A DNA stretch of 64,000 bases from Streptomyces hilarionis (GCF_024539675.1 NZ_JAHHIT010000044.1:28156-92155); one strand, 5' to 3'. Positions 33,994 to 43,262 are shown, counted from the stretch's first letter. Notes: generated from the sequence alone by a model not told the origin. Made by a program: numbers and translations.

Positions 33994-35429
33994 CCGTGAA
34001 CACCGACACGAGCACCCGCCCGGACGGCCGCCTGCTCACCGTCGTCAACCCGGCCACGGGGGAGACCCTCGACACCCTGTCCGCCACCACCGCGGGCCAG
34101 GTGGACGCGGCCGTGGAAGTGGCGCACCGCGTCTTCGACAGCGGGGTGTGGGCGGCTCGGCCGCCCCGGGAGCGGGCCGCGGTCCTGCTGCGCCTCGCCG
34201 AGCTGATGGAGCGCGACGCCGAGATCCTGGCCCGCCTGGACTGCGAGGACGCAGGCAAGCCCATCACGGAGTGCCGTACCGGTGATGTGCCGGGCGCGAT
34301 CGAGTCGATCCGCTGGTTCGCGGAGGCGGCCGACAAGGTCTTCGGCCGCACCGCTCCCACCGGCCACGACCATCTGGGTCTGATGAGCCGGGAACCTGTC
34401 GGTGCGGTCGCCGCCGTCCTCCCCTGGAACTACCCGCTCGCCATGGCCGCCTGGAAGATCGGGCCCGCCCTCGCCGCGGGCAACAGCCTCCTGCTCAAGC
34501 CTGCCGAGGCGACCCCGCGCTCGGCCCTCCACCTGGCCCGGCTGGCGCGGGAGGCGGGACTGCCGGACGGCGCCCTCGCCGTGCTGCCCGGCTACGGCCC
34601 GGAAGCCGGCCGGGCGCTCGCCCGCCACCCCGGGATCGGCGCGCTCTCGTTCACCGGCTCGACGGCGACCGGACGGCGGATCCTGGTCGACGCCGCGGAG
34701 ACCAACTTCAAACGCGTCTCCTTGGAGATGGGCGGCAAGAGCCCCCAGGTGCTGATGCCGGACGCGCTCGACTTCGGCGTCGACCTCATCGACGACATGA
34801 TCGCTGCCGCGTTCCTGACGATGGGCCAGAACTGCACGGCCGGCTCCCGGATCCTGGTGCACGAGGACATCGCCGCCCAGGTCGTCGCACGCTTCACGGC
34901 CGCCGCCGGGGCCCTGGTCATCGGCGATCCGGCCAAGCCGGACACCCGCACCGGGCCGCTGATCAGCACTGCGGCGCGAGACCGGGTCGCCCGCGCGGTG
35001 GACGAGGCGGTGGCGGGCGGAGCCGTGGCCCACACCGCCGGGTTGCCGGCGGGTCTGCACCCGCGCGGGGCCTACTACCCGCCCACCGTCGTCGCCGGCG
35101 CCCCCGCCGGCAGCCGGGTCCTCACCGAGGAACTGTTCGGCCCCGTGGTCACGGTCCAGACCTTCGCCTCCGAGCAGGAGGCGATCCGGACGGCGAACGC
35201 CACCCCCTACGGCCTTGCCGCCTCCCTGTGGACCCACGACCTCGACACCGCCTTCCGTCTCGCCCGCGGCATCCAGGCCGGAGTGGTGTCCGTCAACTGC
35301 TACAGCGAGGGCGACATCACCGCCCCCTTCGGCGGCTGGAAACAGTCCGGATTCGGCGGGGCGGAGCGCTCCACTGACGCCTTCGCGCAGTGGACCAGGG
35401 AGAAGACCGTCTGGATCCGTACCCGCTAG
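33990..35429 (+). CDS. Aldehyde dehydrogenase
   Basis: 479 residues of the ALDH superfamily. Catalytic residues are visible: VLPWNYPLAMAAWKIGPALAAG, the cofactor GSTATGRRI, the glutamate in SLEMGGKSPQV, and the nucleophilic Cys in MGQNCTAGSRILVHE. C-terminal EELFGPVVTVQTF and ITAPFGGWKQSGFGG match the family. NAD(P)+-dependent oxidation of an aldehyde to an acid. Its ATG overlaps the SDR stop. A third step after FMO and SDR: alcohol to aldehyde to acid is plausible. Confidence 0.92.
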   Translation: MTVNTDTSTRPDGRLLTVVNPATGETLDTLSATTAGQVDAAVEVAHRVFDSGVWAARPPRERAAVLLRLAELMERDAEILARLDCEDAGKPITECRTGDVPGAIESIRWFAEAADKVFGRTAPTGHDHLGLMSREPVGAVAAVLPWNYPLAMAAWKIGPALAAGNSLLLKPAEATPRSALHLARLAREAGLPDGALAVLPGYGPEAGRALARHPGIGALSFTGSTATGRRILVDAAETNFKRVSLEMGGKSPQVLMPDALDFGVDLIDDMIAAAFLTMGQNCTAGSRILVHEDIAAQVVARFTAAAGALVIGDPAKPDTRTGPLISTAARDRVARAVDEAVAGGAVAHTAGLPAGLHPRGAYYPPTVVAGAPAGSRVLTEELFGPVVTVQTFASEQEAIRTANATPYGLAASLWTHDLDTAFRLARGIQAGVVSVNCYSEGDITAPFGGWKQSGFGGAERSTDAFAQWTREKTVWIRTR

Positions 35430-35490
35430 CGCGGCCGAAAACGGACGCAGATGCCTACAGTGGTCGCGAACACGGCCCTGGAGAGAAGCC

Positions 35491-36597
35491 ATGACCGAGG
35501 AAGCCCGTCCGGAGAACGGCACCACCCGCAGCACGTCGGCGACGATCTCGCCGAACATCCTGCGCTACCTGGGCCAGATCACCGAGGAGTACGGGGTCGA
35601 CCTCCAGCCGGAACTGGCCCAGGTCGGTCTCACCGAGACCCTGATGCGCTCGGCGGCCCTGCGCGTCTCCTACCGCCAGGGCAGTGCCGTCATCCGGCGC
35701 GCTGTCGAACTGACCGGGGACGAGAACCTGGGCCTGCGGGTCGGAGCCGCGCAGCACCTCACCGCCTGGGGGCTGCTGGGCTTCGCCATGCTCGCCGGCG
35801 ACACCCTCCGGGTCGCCATCGAGACGGGCGTGCGATTCCAGAACGTGTCGGGGGCGATGACGGTCTGGTCGGCGGGCCGGGAGGGCTCCGACTACGTGGT
35901 ACGAGCCGACCTCCCTGACCCGATGGTCGACCCGAACGTCGCCGTCTTCCTTGTCGAGGAGGCGTTCTCGAGCGTCGTCACCATGGGCCGCCTCGCCGCC
36001 GACGCAGGCCTCGCCCCGCAGGAGGTGCACTTCGCCTTCGCCGCCCCGCGTGACGTCCGGCCGTTCCGCGACCTCTTCCGCTGCCCCCTGCACTTCGGCG
36101 CCTCCCGTAACCGGCTGGTGGTACCGCAGGCGTGGATCAACCGGCCGATGCCGGGCCGTGATCCGGTCACCTACGCCTCGACCCTCGAACTCCTCGAAGG
36201 TCAGATGGCCTCCCGCCGTCGGCAGCAGGACCTGCTGGAGATCCTGGAGATCTCCGTCGCGCAGAGCCTCCCGATCGTCCCTTCCTTCTCCGAGCAGGCC
36301 CGCAGACACGCGTCGAGCGAGCGGACGCTGCGCCGCCGCCTGGCCGACTGCGGCACCTCCTACGAGGCGATCGTCGACGGCGTCCGCCGTGAGCGCGTCG
36401 AGCTGCTCCTGCACCGTCCCCACCTCACCCTCCGCGAGGTGGCCCGCCGGGCGGGCTTCTCCGACGAGCGCGCCCTGCGCCGGGCTGTCCGCCGATGGCA
36501 CGGCATGGCACCGTTGCAGCTGCGCGAGGGCCTCGCCTCGGCGACGGCGGGAACAGGACCGGGCCGGCGGCGCGGGGACCCACCCGACCAGCCGTAA
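35491..36597 (+). CDS. AraC family transcriptional regulator
   Basis: 368 residues. The N-terminal half has the arabinose-binding-like (OruR/PF12625) pattern: ISPNILRYLGQITEEYGVDLQPELAQVGL. The C-terminal HTH_18 reads TLRRRLADCGTSYEAIVDGVRRERVELLLHRPHLTLREVARRAGFSDERALRRAVRRWHGMAPLQLREG. It ends an operon with the FMO, SDR and aldehyde dehydrogenase genes, 61 bp after the latter. Likely an activator for that oxidative pathway. ATG 35491 with GAGAAG upstream. Confidence 0.88.
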   Translation: MTEEARPENGTTRSTSATISPNILRYLGQITEEYGVDLQPELAQVGLTETLMRSAALRVSYRQGSAVIRRAVELTGDENLGLRVGAAQHLTAWGLLGFAMLAGDTLRVAIETGVRFQNVSGAMTVWSAGREGSDYVVRADLPDPMVDPNVAVFLVEEAFSSVVTMGRLAADAGLAPQEVHFAFAAPRDVRPFRDLFRCPLHFGASRNRLVVPQAWINRPMPGRDPVTYASTLELLEGQMASRRRQQDLLEILEISVAQSLPIVPSFSEQARRHASSERTLRRRLADCGTSYEAIVDGVRRERVELLLHRPHLTLREVARRAGFSDERALRRAVRRWHGMAPLQLREGLASATAGTGPGRRRGDPPDQP

Positions 36598-36847
36598 GCC
36601 GAGTCCGGAGCGCGGGGAACTGCGCGACCGGCCGCAACCGAATCCGAAGCCGGCCCCACACCGGTGCCTCCGCGCTCGAACGAGGTCCGGGCCGTGGCCG
36701 ACGGGACTCGTGGCCGACCATCGCCAGCGCCTGGCGTTCCGGTCGGCGATCTCAGTGCCGGATCCGGCCGCCGACCGGAACGGCAGGGACCCGCCTCGTC
36801 CGGGCCCGCGTGCTCTGTTCCCGGACTGCCCGCTGACCCCGTCGGCC

Positions 36848-37123
36848 GTGGAGTGCCGCATCGACAGGCGGAGCGGGGTCCCTGCCTTCCAGCAGATCGT
36901 GCGGCAGACCAAGCAGGCGCTGCGTCTGGGCGTCCTGGTGCCGGGCGACCGGTTGCCCACCGCCAAGGACGGCGCCGAGAAGAGCGGCGTCAACCCGAAC
37001 ACCGCGGCCGGTCTGGAGCAGGAGGACGTTGCCGCGCTGGTCGCGTCGGCCCTGGAGAAGCAGTACGCCACGGGGACCACGGCGGTCACCGGCGGCATGG
37101 CAACGAGGAGCACGGGTGAGTGA
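36848..37123 (+). pseudogene. GntR (YtrA-type) regulator with internal deletion
   Basis: 91 residues: VECRIDRRSGVPAFQQIVRQTKQALRLGVLVPGDRLPTAKDGAEKSGVNPNT matches the start of the GntR winged helix, then jumps directly to AAGLEQEDVAALVASALEKQYATG, the tail helix of YtrA-like regulators. The rest of the HTH wing and linker, about 40-50 residues in intact members, is missing. Upstream of an ABC-ATPase gene, which is the classical YtrA arrangement, and its stop overlaps the start of that gene. It is probably a non-functional relic. Confidence 0.65.
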
Positions 37124-37727
37124 CGTCAGGTACACGGGGGAGCCGGCGCTCGAAGCGCACGGACTGGGGATGCGCTACCGGCGGGGCTGGGCGCTGCGGG
37201 AGTGCGCCTTCCGGCTTCCGGCGGGCAGGATCTGCGGGCTGGTGGGCCCCAACGGGGCGGGCAAGACCACCCTGTTGAACCGCGCGGCCCATGTCCTGAA
37301 GCCCACTCGGGGCACGCTCAGCCTGTTCGGCGAGGAGCCGGGCTCGGCGCGGTCCGGACGGCGCACCGCCTTCCTCGCTCAGGAGAAGCCGCTGTTTCGT
37401 CGCTTCACCGTGGCGGAGACCCTGCGGATGGGGCGAGAGCTGAACCCCGGCTGGGACCAGCGCGCCGCCGAGGACATCGTCCGCGCGGGCAACGTGCCCT
37501 TCGACGCGAAGATCGGCACCCTCTCCGGTGGCCAGCGCACCCGCGTCGCCGTCGGCCATGGCGCGTGGCAAGGTACTCCACGTCCCTCAGGGGAGCGAGT
37601 GAACTGGATGCGCCGGCGGCCATCGCGTTCGGAGCCTCACAGCGTCGGCGTGCGCGGTCGCTCCCGTCGTTCGCCGTATTCCCCGCGGTGCCTGACACGC
37701 CGTAGAGTCACGACCGATGACGGCTGA
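37116..37727 (+). pseudogene. ABC transporter ATP-binding protein, truncated
   Basis: GTG 37116 overlaps the GntR relic by 8 bp. Walker A GLVGPNGAGKTTLL and the signature TLSGGQRTRVAV (up to about 37557) are intact, but the sequence then changes to unrelated residues without Walker B or H-loop. The frame stays open to 37727, overlapping the next gene. No permease follows. Decayed remnant of a YtrA-type two-component export operon. Confidence 0.65.
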
Positions 37728-38055
37728 TGACGACATCTGGTTGAGAGGCTGGCACATAGCCCCGCTGTGGCGAGTGCGGCCGAAGCATGTCCGGGCGGTC
37801 GCCTCCGCTCATGGAGTGCGGAGCAAGGAGCGGAAGACCACCTCCAGCACGTCGGAGACCAGTTATGTGGTGTACCACCTGAAGGACGCGCAGCGTCTCG
37901 CGGAGAACCTCGACAACGGCACGGCGTCCGTCGATCCCCGGTGGCGGACCGACACCCCGCAGGGCCGGCGAGCCGTCGTGCGTGACGTCCTGATCGGCTG
38001 CGGAGTCCTGTTCCTCGTCCTGGCGCTGATTACCCTCGGGCTGCTCCACACGTAG
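37717..38055 (+). CDS. Hypothetical membrane-anchored protein
   Basis: 112 residues. A soluble, mixed basic N-terminal part with TSETSYVVYHLKDAQRLAENLDNG is followed by a single C-terminal transmembrane helix (VLIGCGVLFLVLALITLGLL). Tail-anchored topology is likely. I recognise no family. ATG 37717; no clear Shine-Dalgarno sequence. It follows the decayed ABC gene, whose open frame overlaps its start. Confidence 0.55.
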   Translation: MTADDDIWLRGWHIAPLWRVRPKHVRAVASAHGVRSKERKTTSSTSETSYVVYHLKDAQRLAENLDNGTASVDPRWRTDTPQGRRAVVRDVLIGCGVLFLVLALITLGLLHT

Positions 38056-38567
38056 CGCCCCGACTGCTCGGAGCGGCCCGTCCGGTGTACGAACCGTGGG
38101 CGCACGCCGTCGAGTTCACTCGCCCCGCACGCGCACTTCGCCAAGGTCCCCCCCCGTAACGTAACGCCGGGTAAGCGGTCGACGGCCCGGTCGAGCGCGG
38201 CGCTCTGCCGGGGCGACACGATCGAGTCGAACTCATCGTCGACCTCGCTGGCAGCACCGGCCCTGCCCGTGCGGTCCTCACGCCATCGCGATCGGTGGTG
38301 GCGCGGCAGGTCGGCACCGGTCACGGATTCAACCGGCCGTTGCCGACGCTGCCGGAAATCGGGCGTACGAGCCAAGGGTGACGGTCCCCCCGTTCGGCCG
38401 GTCGGCCCCCTGTCGTGCCGTCAGACTTCTGGGAGGGAATGCCCCATCGAGGGCGTGCGCACGGGCGATACGGGGTGGGCGTGGCTGAGCGCGGTAAGGC
38501 CGACCGTGCCCTTGCGGGCGATGCACGGAGGGGTGCGACGGACCGCGACGTCCAGGGTCCACGCGCG
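38056..38567. other. Intergenic region upstream of the cis-prenyltransferase gene
   Basis: About 510 bases with no supported gene. Contains the AT-richer GTAACGTAACGCCGGGTAA at 38156-38174, which might be a promoter element or binding site. Open frames overlapping the prenyltransferase N-terminus lack conservation. Confidence 0.35.
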
Positions 38568-39350
38568 GTGCCGGCAGACGGGCCCAGTGGGCGACAGCAT
38601 GGCGGCGAGCAGCGGCCGGCGGGCGGCTCGGCGCGTGCGGTGCCGCGGCACGTGGCCTGCGTCATGGACGGCAACGGCCGTTGGGCACAGCGGCGTTCGC
38701 TTCCCCGGACCGCGGGCCACCGGGCCGCGGAGACCACCGTCATCGACATCATCGAAGCAGCCCGTGCGGCCGGAGTCGAGTGGCTGAGTCTGTATGCCTT
38801 CTCGACCGAGAACTGGAACCGTCCCGGCACCGAGGTCACCTACCTGATGCGCCTGGTCCGCCAGGTCGTCCGCAAGCACGCGCCGCTGCTGCTCGCGCGC
38901 GGTATCCGCTGCCGCTTCCTCGGGGTCGCAGACCCACGCATCCCCCGTGAACTCACCCGGGATCTCGACGATCTGGCGACGCTGACCGCCGACAACCGGG
39001 GGATGACGCTCACCGTCGCCTTCGACCACGGCGGACGCCGGGACATCGTCGAGGCGGCCAAGTCGCTGATCCGCAACGGAACGTCCGCCGACGACGTGAC
39101 CGAGCGGCTCTTCGCGGACCACCTTCCGTTTCCCGACACCCCCGACGTCGACCTCGTCATCCGCACCTCCGGCGAGCAGCGCATCTCCAACTTCATGCTC
39201 TGGCAGGTCGCCTACGCCGAGTGGGTCTTCCCCGAAGCGCTCTGGCCGGACTTTCGGGCCCCTGACTTTCTGACCTGCCTGCGCACCTACCGACGCCGTG
39301 ACCGCCGCTTCGGCGGCGTGCCGCACCAGACGAACGGAGACCCGTCATGA
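38568..39350 (+). CDS. uppS: Cis-prenyltransferase (undecaprenyl diphosphate synthase family)
   Basis: 260 residues from GTG 38568. All family signatures are intact: CVMDGNGRWAQRR (Asp34 binds Mg-diphosphate), WLSLYAFSTENWNRP, LTVAFDHGGRRDIV, and DLVIRTSGEQRISNFMLWQVAYAEWVFPEALWPDF. These enzymes add isoprene units in cis to an allylic diphosphate; product length is not predictable from sequence alone. Start is uncertain: GTG 38640 or upstream GTGs are alternatives. It overlaps by 4 bp with a DUF2236-EF-hand oxygenase gene, so it may be a specialised paralogue rather than the housekeeping cell wall enzyme. Confidence 0.85.
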   Translation: MPADGPSGRQHGGEQRPAGGSARAVPRHVACVMDGNGRWAQRRSLPRTAGHRAAETTVIDIIEAARAAGVEWLSLYAFSTENWNRPGTEVTYLMRLVRQVVRKHAPLLLARGIRCRFLGVADPRIPRELTRDLDDLATLTADNRGMTLTVAFDHGGRRDIVEAAKSLIRNGTSADDVTERLFADHLPFPDTPDVDLVIRTSGEQRISNFMLWQVAYAEWVFPEALWPDFRAPDFLTCLRTYRRRDRRFGGVPHQTNGDPS

Positions 39351-40816
39351 CGACCGAAACCACGGGAACGGCCGCCGAGGCCCCCCTGTTCGGTCCGGAA
39401 CGGCACTTCAGCGCCTTCTTCGACGACCCGCGCTGGGCTCTGGCCATCATCCGCGCCACCGTGCTGGAGGCCGCCCACCCGCAGATCGGCGCCGCCCTCG
39501 CCGACAACTCCACCTTCGTCGCCCACCCATGGCGTCGGCTGCGCAACACCTTCCTCAGCATGCGGCGCATGTTCGACGCCGACCCGGGGGTACGCGAACG
39601 GGAGGCCGCCCGCCTCAACAGGCTGCACGCCCGCATGAGCGGCTCCGATTCCCGCGGCCGCAGCTACGACGCCATGGACCGCGCGACCCGCGCCTGGGTG
39701 GTCGCCACCCTCTATGAGAGCGCCGTCACCATGTGCCGGCTGAGCGGTCAGCCGCTCGACCAGGACACCATGGAGCACATGTACGCCGAGTACCGCGCGT
39801 TCCTCGCCGCGCTCGACGGCGACGCCGGGGAACTCCCCGAGGACCTGAACGACTTCTGGCCGTACTTCGACAAGGTCGTCGAGGACGAACTGGAGAACAC
39901 CGAGGCAGCCCGCATCATCCTCTACCGACTCTTCGACCATCTGCCCGCCCCCGCACTGCTCGACGGCGCGCCGACGCTGTGGGCGGCCGGGCGGGCTGTC
40001 GTGGGTCCGCTCCTCGGCGCGATCACCGTCGCCTCGCTTCCCGAGCCCTACCGGCGCAAGGCCGGTCTGCCCAAGATGCCCGGCGCTCCGACGCTCATGC
40101 AGGGCGCCTACCTCGCCGCCGGGCTCACCCGTTTCCTGCCCGAGGGCTGGATCAACGCCGAAACCATCATCGAGACCCTCTCCCTCCCGCCCGACAGCGA
40201 CGACTCCCGCGCCCGGACCGCGACCGCGCTGCGCACCCGCATGAAACAGGCATCGGCCCTGCTCCGACTCCTCACACCGCTGAGCGGTGACACCGGTCCC
40301 GCCCCGGTCCCCACCGCCTCGGCGGCGACGGGAGAGGGCCGACGCTCGGCGGATGAGTTCTTCCGCCAGGTGCTGGACCAGACAGGCGACGGACACCTCG
40401 ACTGGCCCGACCTCGCCGCAATGGCCCGTGAGCTGGCCACCCGCCTCGACCTGGACGAGCCCGAGGAGACCCGGCTCTACGACGCCTTCGCCGCCTGGTG
40501 GCGCGAACTCCAGGCCGTCCTCGACACGGACGGCGACGGCCGGGTCAGCGCCGACGAGTACGCCGCCGCCGTACCCTCCCTCGCCGGTCCCGCGCTCATC
40601 CGCGTCGCCGAGGTGCTCTTCGACGCCACCGACAAGGACAACAGCGGAACCATCGACGCGGACGAACACCGGGGGCTCTTCCGCACTGCCTTCCACCGCG
40701 ACCTCGTCGCCACCGACGGGACCTACGACCGCAGCGCGTTCGTGGGGGAGTTCCTTTCCTTCATGTCGGGCCGCCGCAGAAACACCCCATATGATCCGCT
40801 TCTCGCGGACGCCTGA
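39347..40816 (+). CDS. DUF2236/MpaB-family oxygenase with C-terminal EF-hand calcium-binding domain
   Basis: 489 residues. Residues about 15-300 match the oxygenase MpaB/latex-clearing protein (DUF2236) family: ATVLEAAHPQIGAALADNSTFVAHPWRRLRNTF, then SRGRSYDAMDRATRAWVVATLYESAVTMC. After a linker (about 310-335) an EF-hand region follows: canonical calcium loops DTDGDGRVSADE (393-404) and DKDNSGTIDADE (429-440), plus a degenerate loop at 344. Lcp-type enzymes cleave poly(cis-1,4-isoprene), so pairing with a cis-prenyltransferase by an ATGA overlap (39347-39350) suggests an isoprenoid substrate. Ca2+ could gate activity. Function is inferred. Confidence 0.85.
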   Translation: MTTETTGTAAEAPLFGPERHFSAFFDDPRWALAIIRATVLEAAHPQIGAALADNSTFVAHPWRRLRNTFLSMRRMFDADPGVREREAARLNRLHARMSGSDSRGRSYDAMDRATRAWVVATLYESAVTMCRLSGQPLDQDTMEHMYAEYRAFLAALDGDAGELPEDLNDFWPYFDKVVEDELENTEAARIILYRLFDHLPAPALLDGAPTLWAAGRAVVGPLLGAITVASLPEPYRRKAGLPKMPGAPTLMQGAYLAAGLTRFLPEGWINAETIIETLSLPPDSDDSRARTATALRTRMKQASALLRLLTPLSGDTGPAPVPTASAATGEGRRSADEFFRQVLDQTGDGHLDWPDLAAMARELATRLDLDEPEETRLYDAFAAWWRELQAVLDTDGDGRVSADEYAAAVPSLAGPALIRVAEVLFDATDKDNSGTIDADEHRGLFRTAFHRDLVATDGTYDRSAFVGEFLSFMSGRRRNTPYDPLLADA

Positions 40817-41239
40817 CGAACTCGTGCGTGGTCGGCGACTCGTGTCTGCACACGCGCCAACCGCCGGGAGCGACGCGACGACATCCGCGAAGCCTTCGGC
40901 GGCCTCGACGTCGGCCTGACACCGTCGGCGTCTCCTGTGCACGGCTCTCCGCGCTCTTCGCACGCGTGAGGCGCCCGGTCGCCGAGCTGACACCGCAGTC
41001 CCTGCGGGGATGCCGTCCGTGACGTGGGAGACGAACGACAGCAGGACCGGCTGAGCGGCTCGTCCGGTGTCCGCCGTCCGTTCCTCGGCGATGTCGGTGA
41101 TCCTGGAACCCTTCTACCTCGCGCGTTCGTCTGCCACAGCACGGACGATGCCCGGGCATTGAGGTCGCACGGCGTCTGCTCCGTATGCAGGGAGGGGTAT
41201 CCGTGGGGGGCGTGAGCGGGCGGGGGGAGTCGAGCCGCG
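40817..41239. other. Intergenic region, about 420 bp
   Basis: No supported gene. Contains no T-tract terminator that I can see, and no clear repeats. It separates the prenyltransferase-oxygenase cassette from the HATPase gene. Confidence 0.35.
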
Positions 41240-41719
41240 ATGGAAGCAGTCTCGGTGCGTGAGGATGACGCAGGACCGGGGGAGCGGGCCGTGCAGGCGA
41301 CGCTGGCCCTGGAACGTGAGGGCACGGGCATCGCCCAAGCGCGCCACTTCGCCGCCTACTTCCTCACGCGCGTGCAGGCCGAGCACGGCCTGCACGTCTC
41401 GCCACGCGCGATGGACCTGACGCAGTTGGTGGTCAGTGAGCTGGTGACCAACGCCCGCAAGTACGCGCCGGGGCCGGTGCAGATGGACCTGCGCATCGCC
41501 GGTGATGCGGTGGAGATCGTGGTGTGGGACTGTGCGCCGGTCCTGCCGGTGGCCGGGGCCGCCGATGCCGGGCGGGTGGGCCGACATGGCTTGGAGATCG
41601 TCATGGCGGTCGCCGAGAGCTTCGAAGCGCGGCGGGCGCCGGTCGGCAAGCGCATTACGGTGCGCCTCGCACTGACCGACGACGGCGAGGCCGCACCCTG
41701 CCCGGCTGCCTACCGCTGA
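41240..41719 (+). CDS. HATPase_c_2 anti-sigma/regulatory ATPase
   Basis: 159 residues. Serine-kinase-like ATPase of the RsbW family: ARHFAAYFLTRVQAEHG, then LTQLVVSELVTNARKYA (N-box with the conserved ELVTNA) and VVWDCAPVLPV (D-box-like), GRHGLEIVMAVAESFE. Such proteins bind or phosphorylate STAS-type antagonists and anti-sigma partners. ATG 41240 is preceded by GGGGGGAG; a functional partner could be the STAS protein at 28979-29347, though distance makes that uncertain. Confidence 0.85.
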   Translation: MEAVSVREDDAGPGERAVQATLALEREGTGIAQARHFAAYFLTRVQAEHGLHVSPRAMDLTQLVVSELVTNARKYAPGPVQMDLRIAGDAVEIVVWDCAPVLPVAGAADAGRVGRHGLEIVMAVAESFEARRAPVGKRITVRLALTDDGEAAPCPAAYR

Positions 41720-41917
41720 CGTGGGATCGAGGACGCGACGATCCGGTCAGTGCAGTGCCCGGCACGACAGCCGACACGGATGGTGATGCTCGACGTGCCG
41801 AAGCGCGGCACAAGGACAACGTGCCGGACACACAACTGAGCGCTCGCCGTACGCGGACATCCGGCGTCCGGGGAGGCAGGGCATCGGGCGGTAGGCCCGG
41901 TTGCGACCGCGGGTGGG

Positions 41918-42184
41918 TCAGTCGGGCGGTTCGGCGCGGGTACGGAGTTGCTGCCAGCAGCGGTGGACATACCGCTCGTCCTCTCGTACGGCGTGGGAGG
42001 CGTCGTCGGAAGTCGCGGCGGGAGGTTGTGCGGTGGTGCGAGCCCTGGTGCGGTCGTCCCGCGTCGGGGTGGTGCGGGCGAGGTGGCGTTGGCTGGCCTG
42101 GCGGAGCACCGCTGCGCGGGCGATCAGGAGGGCGGCGATGACTGCTGCGGCCGTGACTGTGGTGGCCGCATGCTGATCGGACAT
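41918..42184 (-). CDS. Small membrane protein, hypothetical
   Basis: 88 residues: MSDQHAATTVTAAAVIAALLIARAAVLRQASQRHLART begins with a transmembrane helix, then a basic charged tail with a WQQLR end. ATG 42182-42184 has a GAAGGA site about 11 bases upstream. No family recognised. Lies just after the DUF3618 gene on the same strand; could be part of the same envelope-associated unit. Confidence 0.5.
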   Translation of the reverse strand: MSDQHAATTVTAAAVIAALLIARAAVLRQASQRHLARTTPTRDDRTRARTTAQPPAATSDDASHAVREDERYVHRCWQQLRTRAEPPD

Positions 42185-42369
42185 GACAGTGAGCGTCCTT
42201 CGTGGAGGTGCAGGCCGTGAGTGGGAAGGCCGGTTGCGCGGGCTGCCGGGCTTGTCGCATGCCCATGGCGGCATTGCGGCCTTCTCCCGAGCGGGTTTCG
42301 GGCCGGCCAGGCCGGTGACGGCGAGCAGCCCTTGCCGACGGTGTCTTCGTCGGTCACCTGCCTGCTGGC

Positions 42370-42819
42370 TCACCCTTGCCGGCGGCGGCAGGCCAGCCAC
42401 ACCAGGGCCGTCGCGCCGGCCGCGGCCAGCAGCACCTTGCGGTTGTCCTGGGCCGACCGCGCCCCATGGGCCGTCTTCTGCCGCAGTGGCTCGGGGGCCT
42501 TTTCCTGCCACAGCCGTCCGGCCGCGGCCGTCTTGGTCCGTGCCTGTTCGGCGGCTCGGGCGGCCGTGTCCTTGAGAGGGTCGGGCAGCCTGTCGTGCGC
42601 CTGGTGGGCCAGCTCGGCGGCCTTCTCCTTCAGCTCACCGGCCTTGGCCGCGGCCCTTTCCCTGACTTCGGAGGCCCTTCCCAGGGCGTCTGCTTTGACG
42701 TCGGCCTTGCCCGCGAGCGCCTCGATCGTGAGCCCGAGTTTGTCGCGGGTGTGGTCGACCCGCTCGCGCAGTTCCCCCGGTTCGGACGTGGCGATCTCGT
42801 CGTGAGGCGGCTGGGTCAT
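42370..42819 (-). CDS. DUF3618 protein
   Basis: 149 residues. ELRERVDHTRDKLGLTIEALAGKADVKADAL is the DUF3618 signature (Tyr/His-rich repeated helix). An Ala/Lys-rich amphipathic coiled-coil follows, and a single transmembrane segment KVLLAAAGATALVWLACRR near the end. Often found with holin-like (phage_holin_3_6) genes, as here: the upstream gene overlaps by ATGA at 42816-42819. Likely a membrane-associated stress protein; role unknown. Confidence 0.85.
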   Translation of the reverse strand: MTQPPHDEIATSEPGELRERVDHTRDKLGLTIEALAGKADVKADALGRASEVRERAAAKAGELKEKAAELAHQAHDRLPDPLKDTAARAAEQARTKTAAAGRLWQEKAPEPLRQKTAHGARSAQDNRKVLLAAAGATALVWLACRRRQG

Positions 42820-43262
42820 CGCTGGGCACTCTCCTTGATCTCGGCCACGTCGGCCTTCACGTTCTCGATCGTCTGCTCTGGCGCGGGCGGCGCGGCCTGT
42901 TCCACCTGCTTCTTCCCCCTCATGGCCAGGACCGCGGCGATCACACCCAGGACCGCCGTGACGATCAGGGCCGCCGCCCACACCGGCAGCGGCACCGCCA
43001 GCGCCGCGATCGCCGTGACGACGAGCGCCTCCAGCGTCAGGAAGCCGACGACGCCGGCACCGCCGAAGAGGCCGCCGCCCTTGCCGTAGCGCTTGCCCTT
43101 CTCCCTCATCTCCGCCTGGGCCAGCCTCAGTTCGCCGCGCACCAGCTCGGTCAGCTGCTGCGAGGCCCGCCGCACCAGCTCGCCCACCGGCTCCTGCCCG
43201 GCGTGCGGCGTGTTGCGACCGGCTCCGGCCGGGTAGGGCTGCGCGTCCGACACGGCACTCAC
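42816..43262 (-). CDS. Phage holin family-like membrane protein (actinobacterial holin 3_6 type)
   Basis: 148 residues with N-terminal amphipathic helix VGELVRRASQQLTELVRGELRLAQAEMREKGKRYGKGGGLFGGAGVVGFLTLEALVVTAIAALAVPLPVWAAALIVTAVLGVIAAVLAMRG: two transmembrane helices after a charged N-terminal region. Typical of the Phage_holin_3_6 group that pairs with DUF3618. GTG 43262 start, preceded by GACAGGGG. Probable housekeeping membrane protein, not a phage lysis protein. Confidence 0.85.
   Translation of the reverse strand: MSAVSDAQPYPAGAGRNTPHAGQEPVGELVRRASQQLTELVRGELRLAQAEMREKGKRYGKGGGLFGGAGVVGFLTLEALVVTAIAALAVPLPVWAAALIVTAVLGVIAAVLAMRGKKQVEQAAPPAPEQTIENVKADVAEIKESAQR

Noticed and set aside
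42816..43262. Prophage lysis module suggested by the holin-like gene
   Set aside because: No phage genes are nearby; the DUF3618 pairing is typical of a chromosomal actinobacterial membrane protein.
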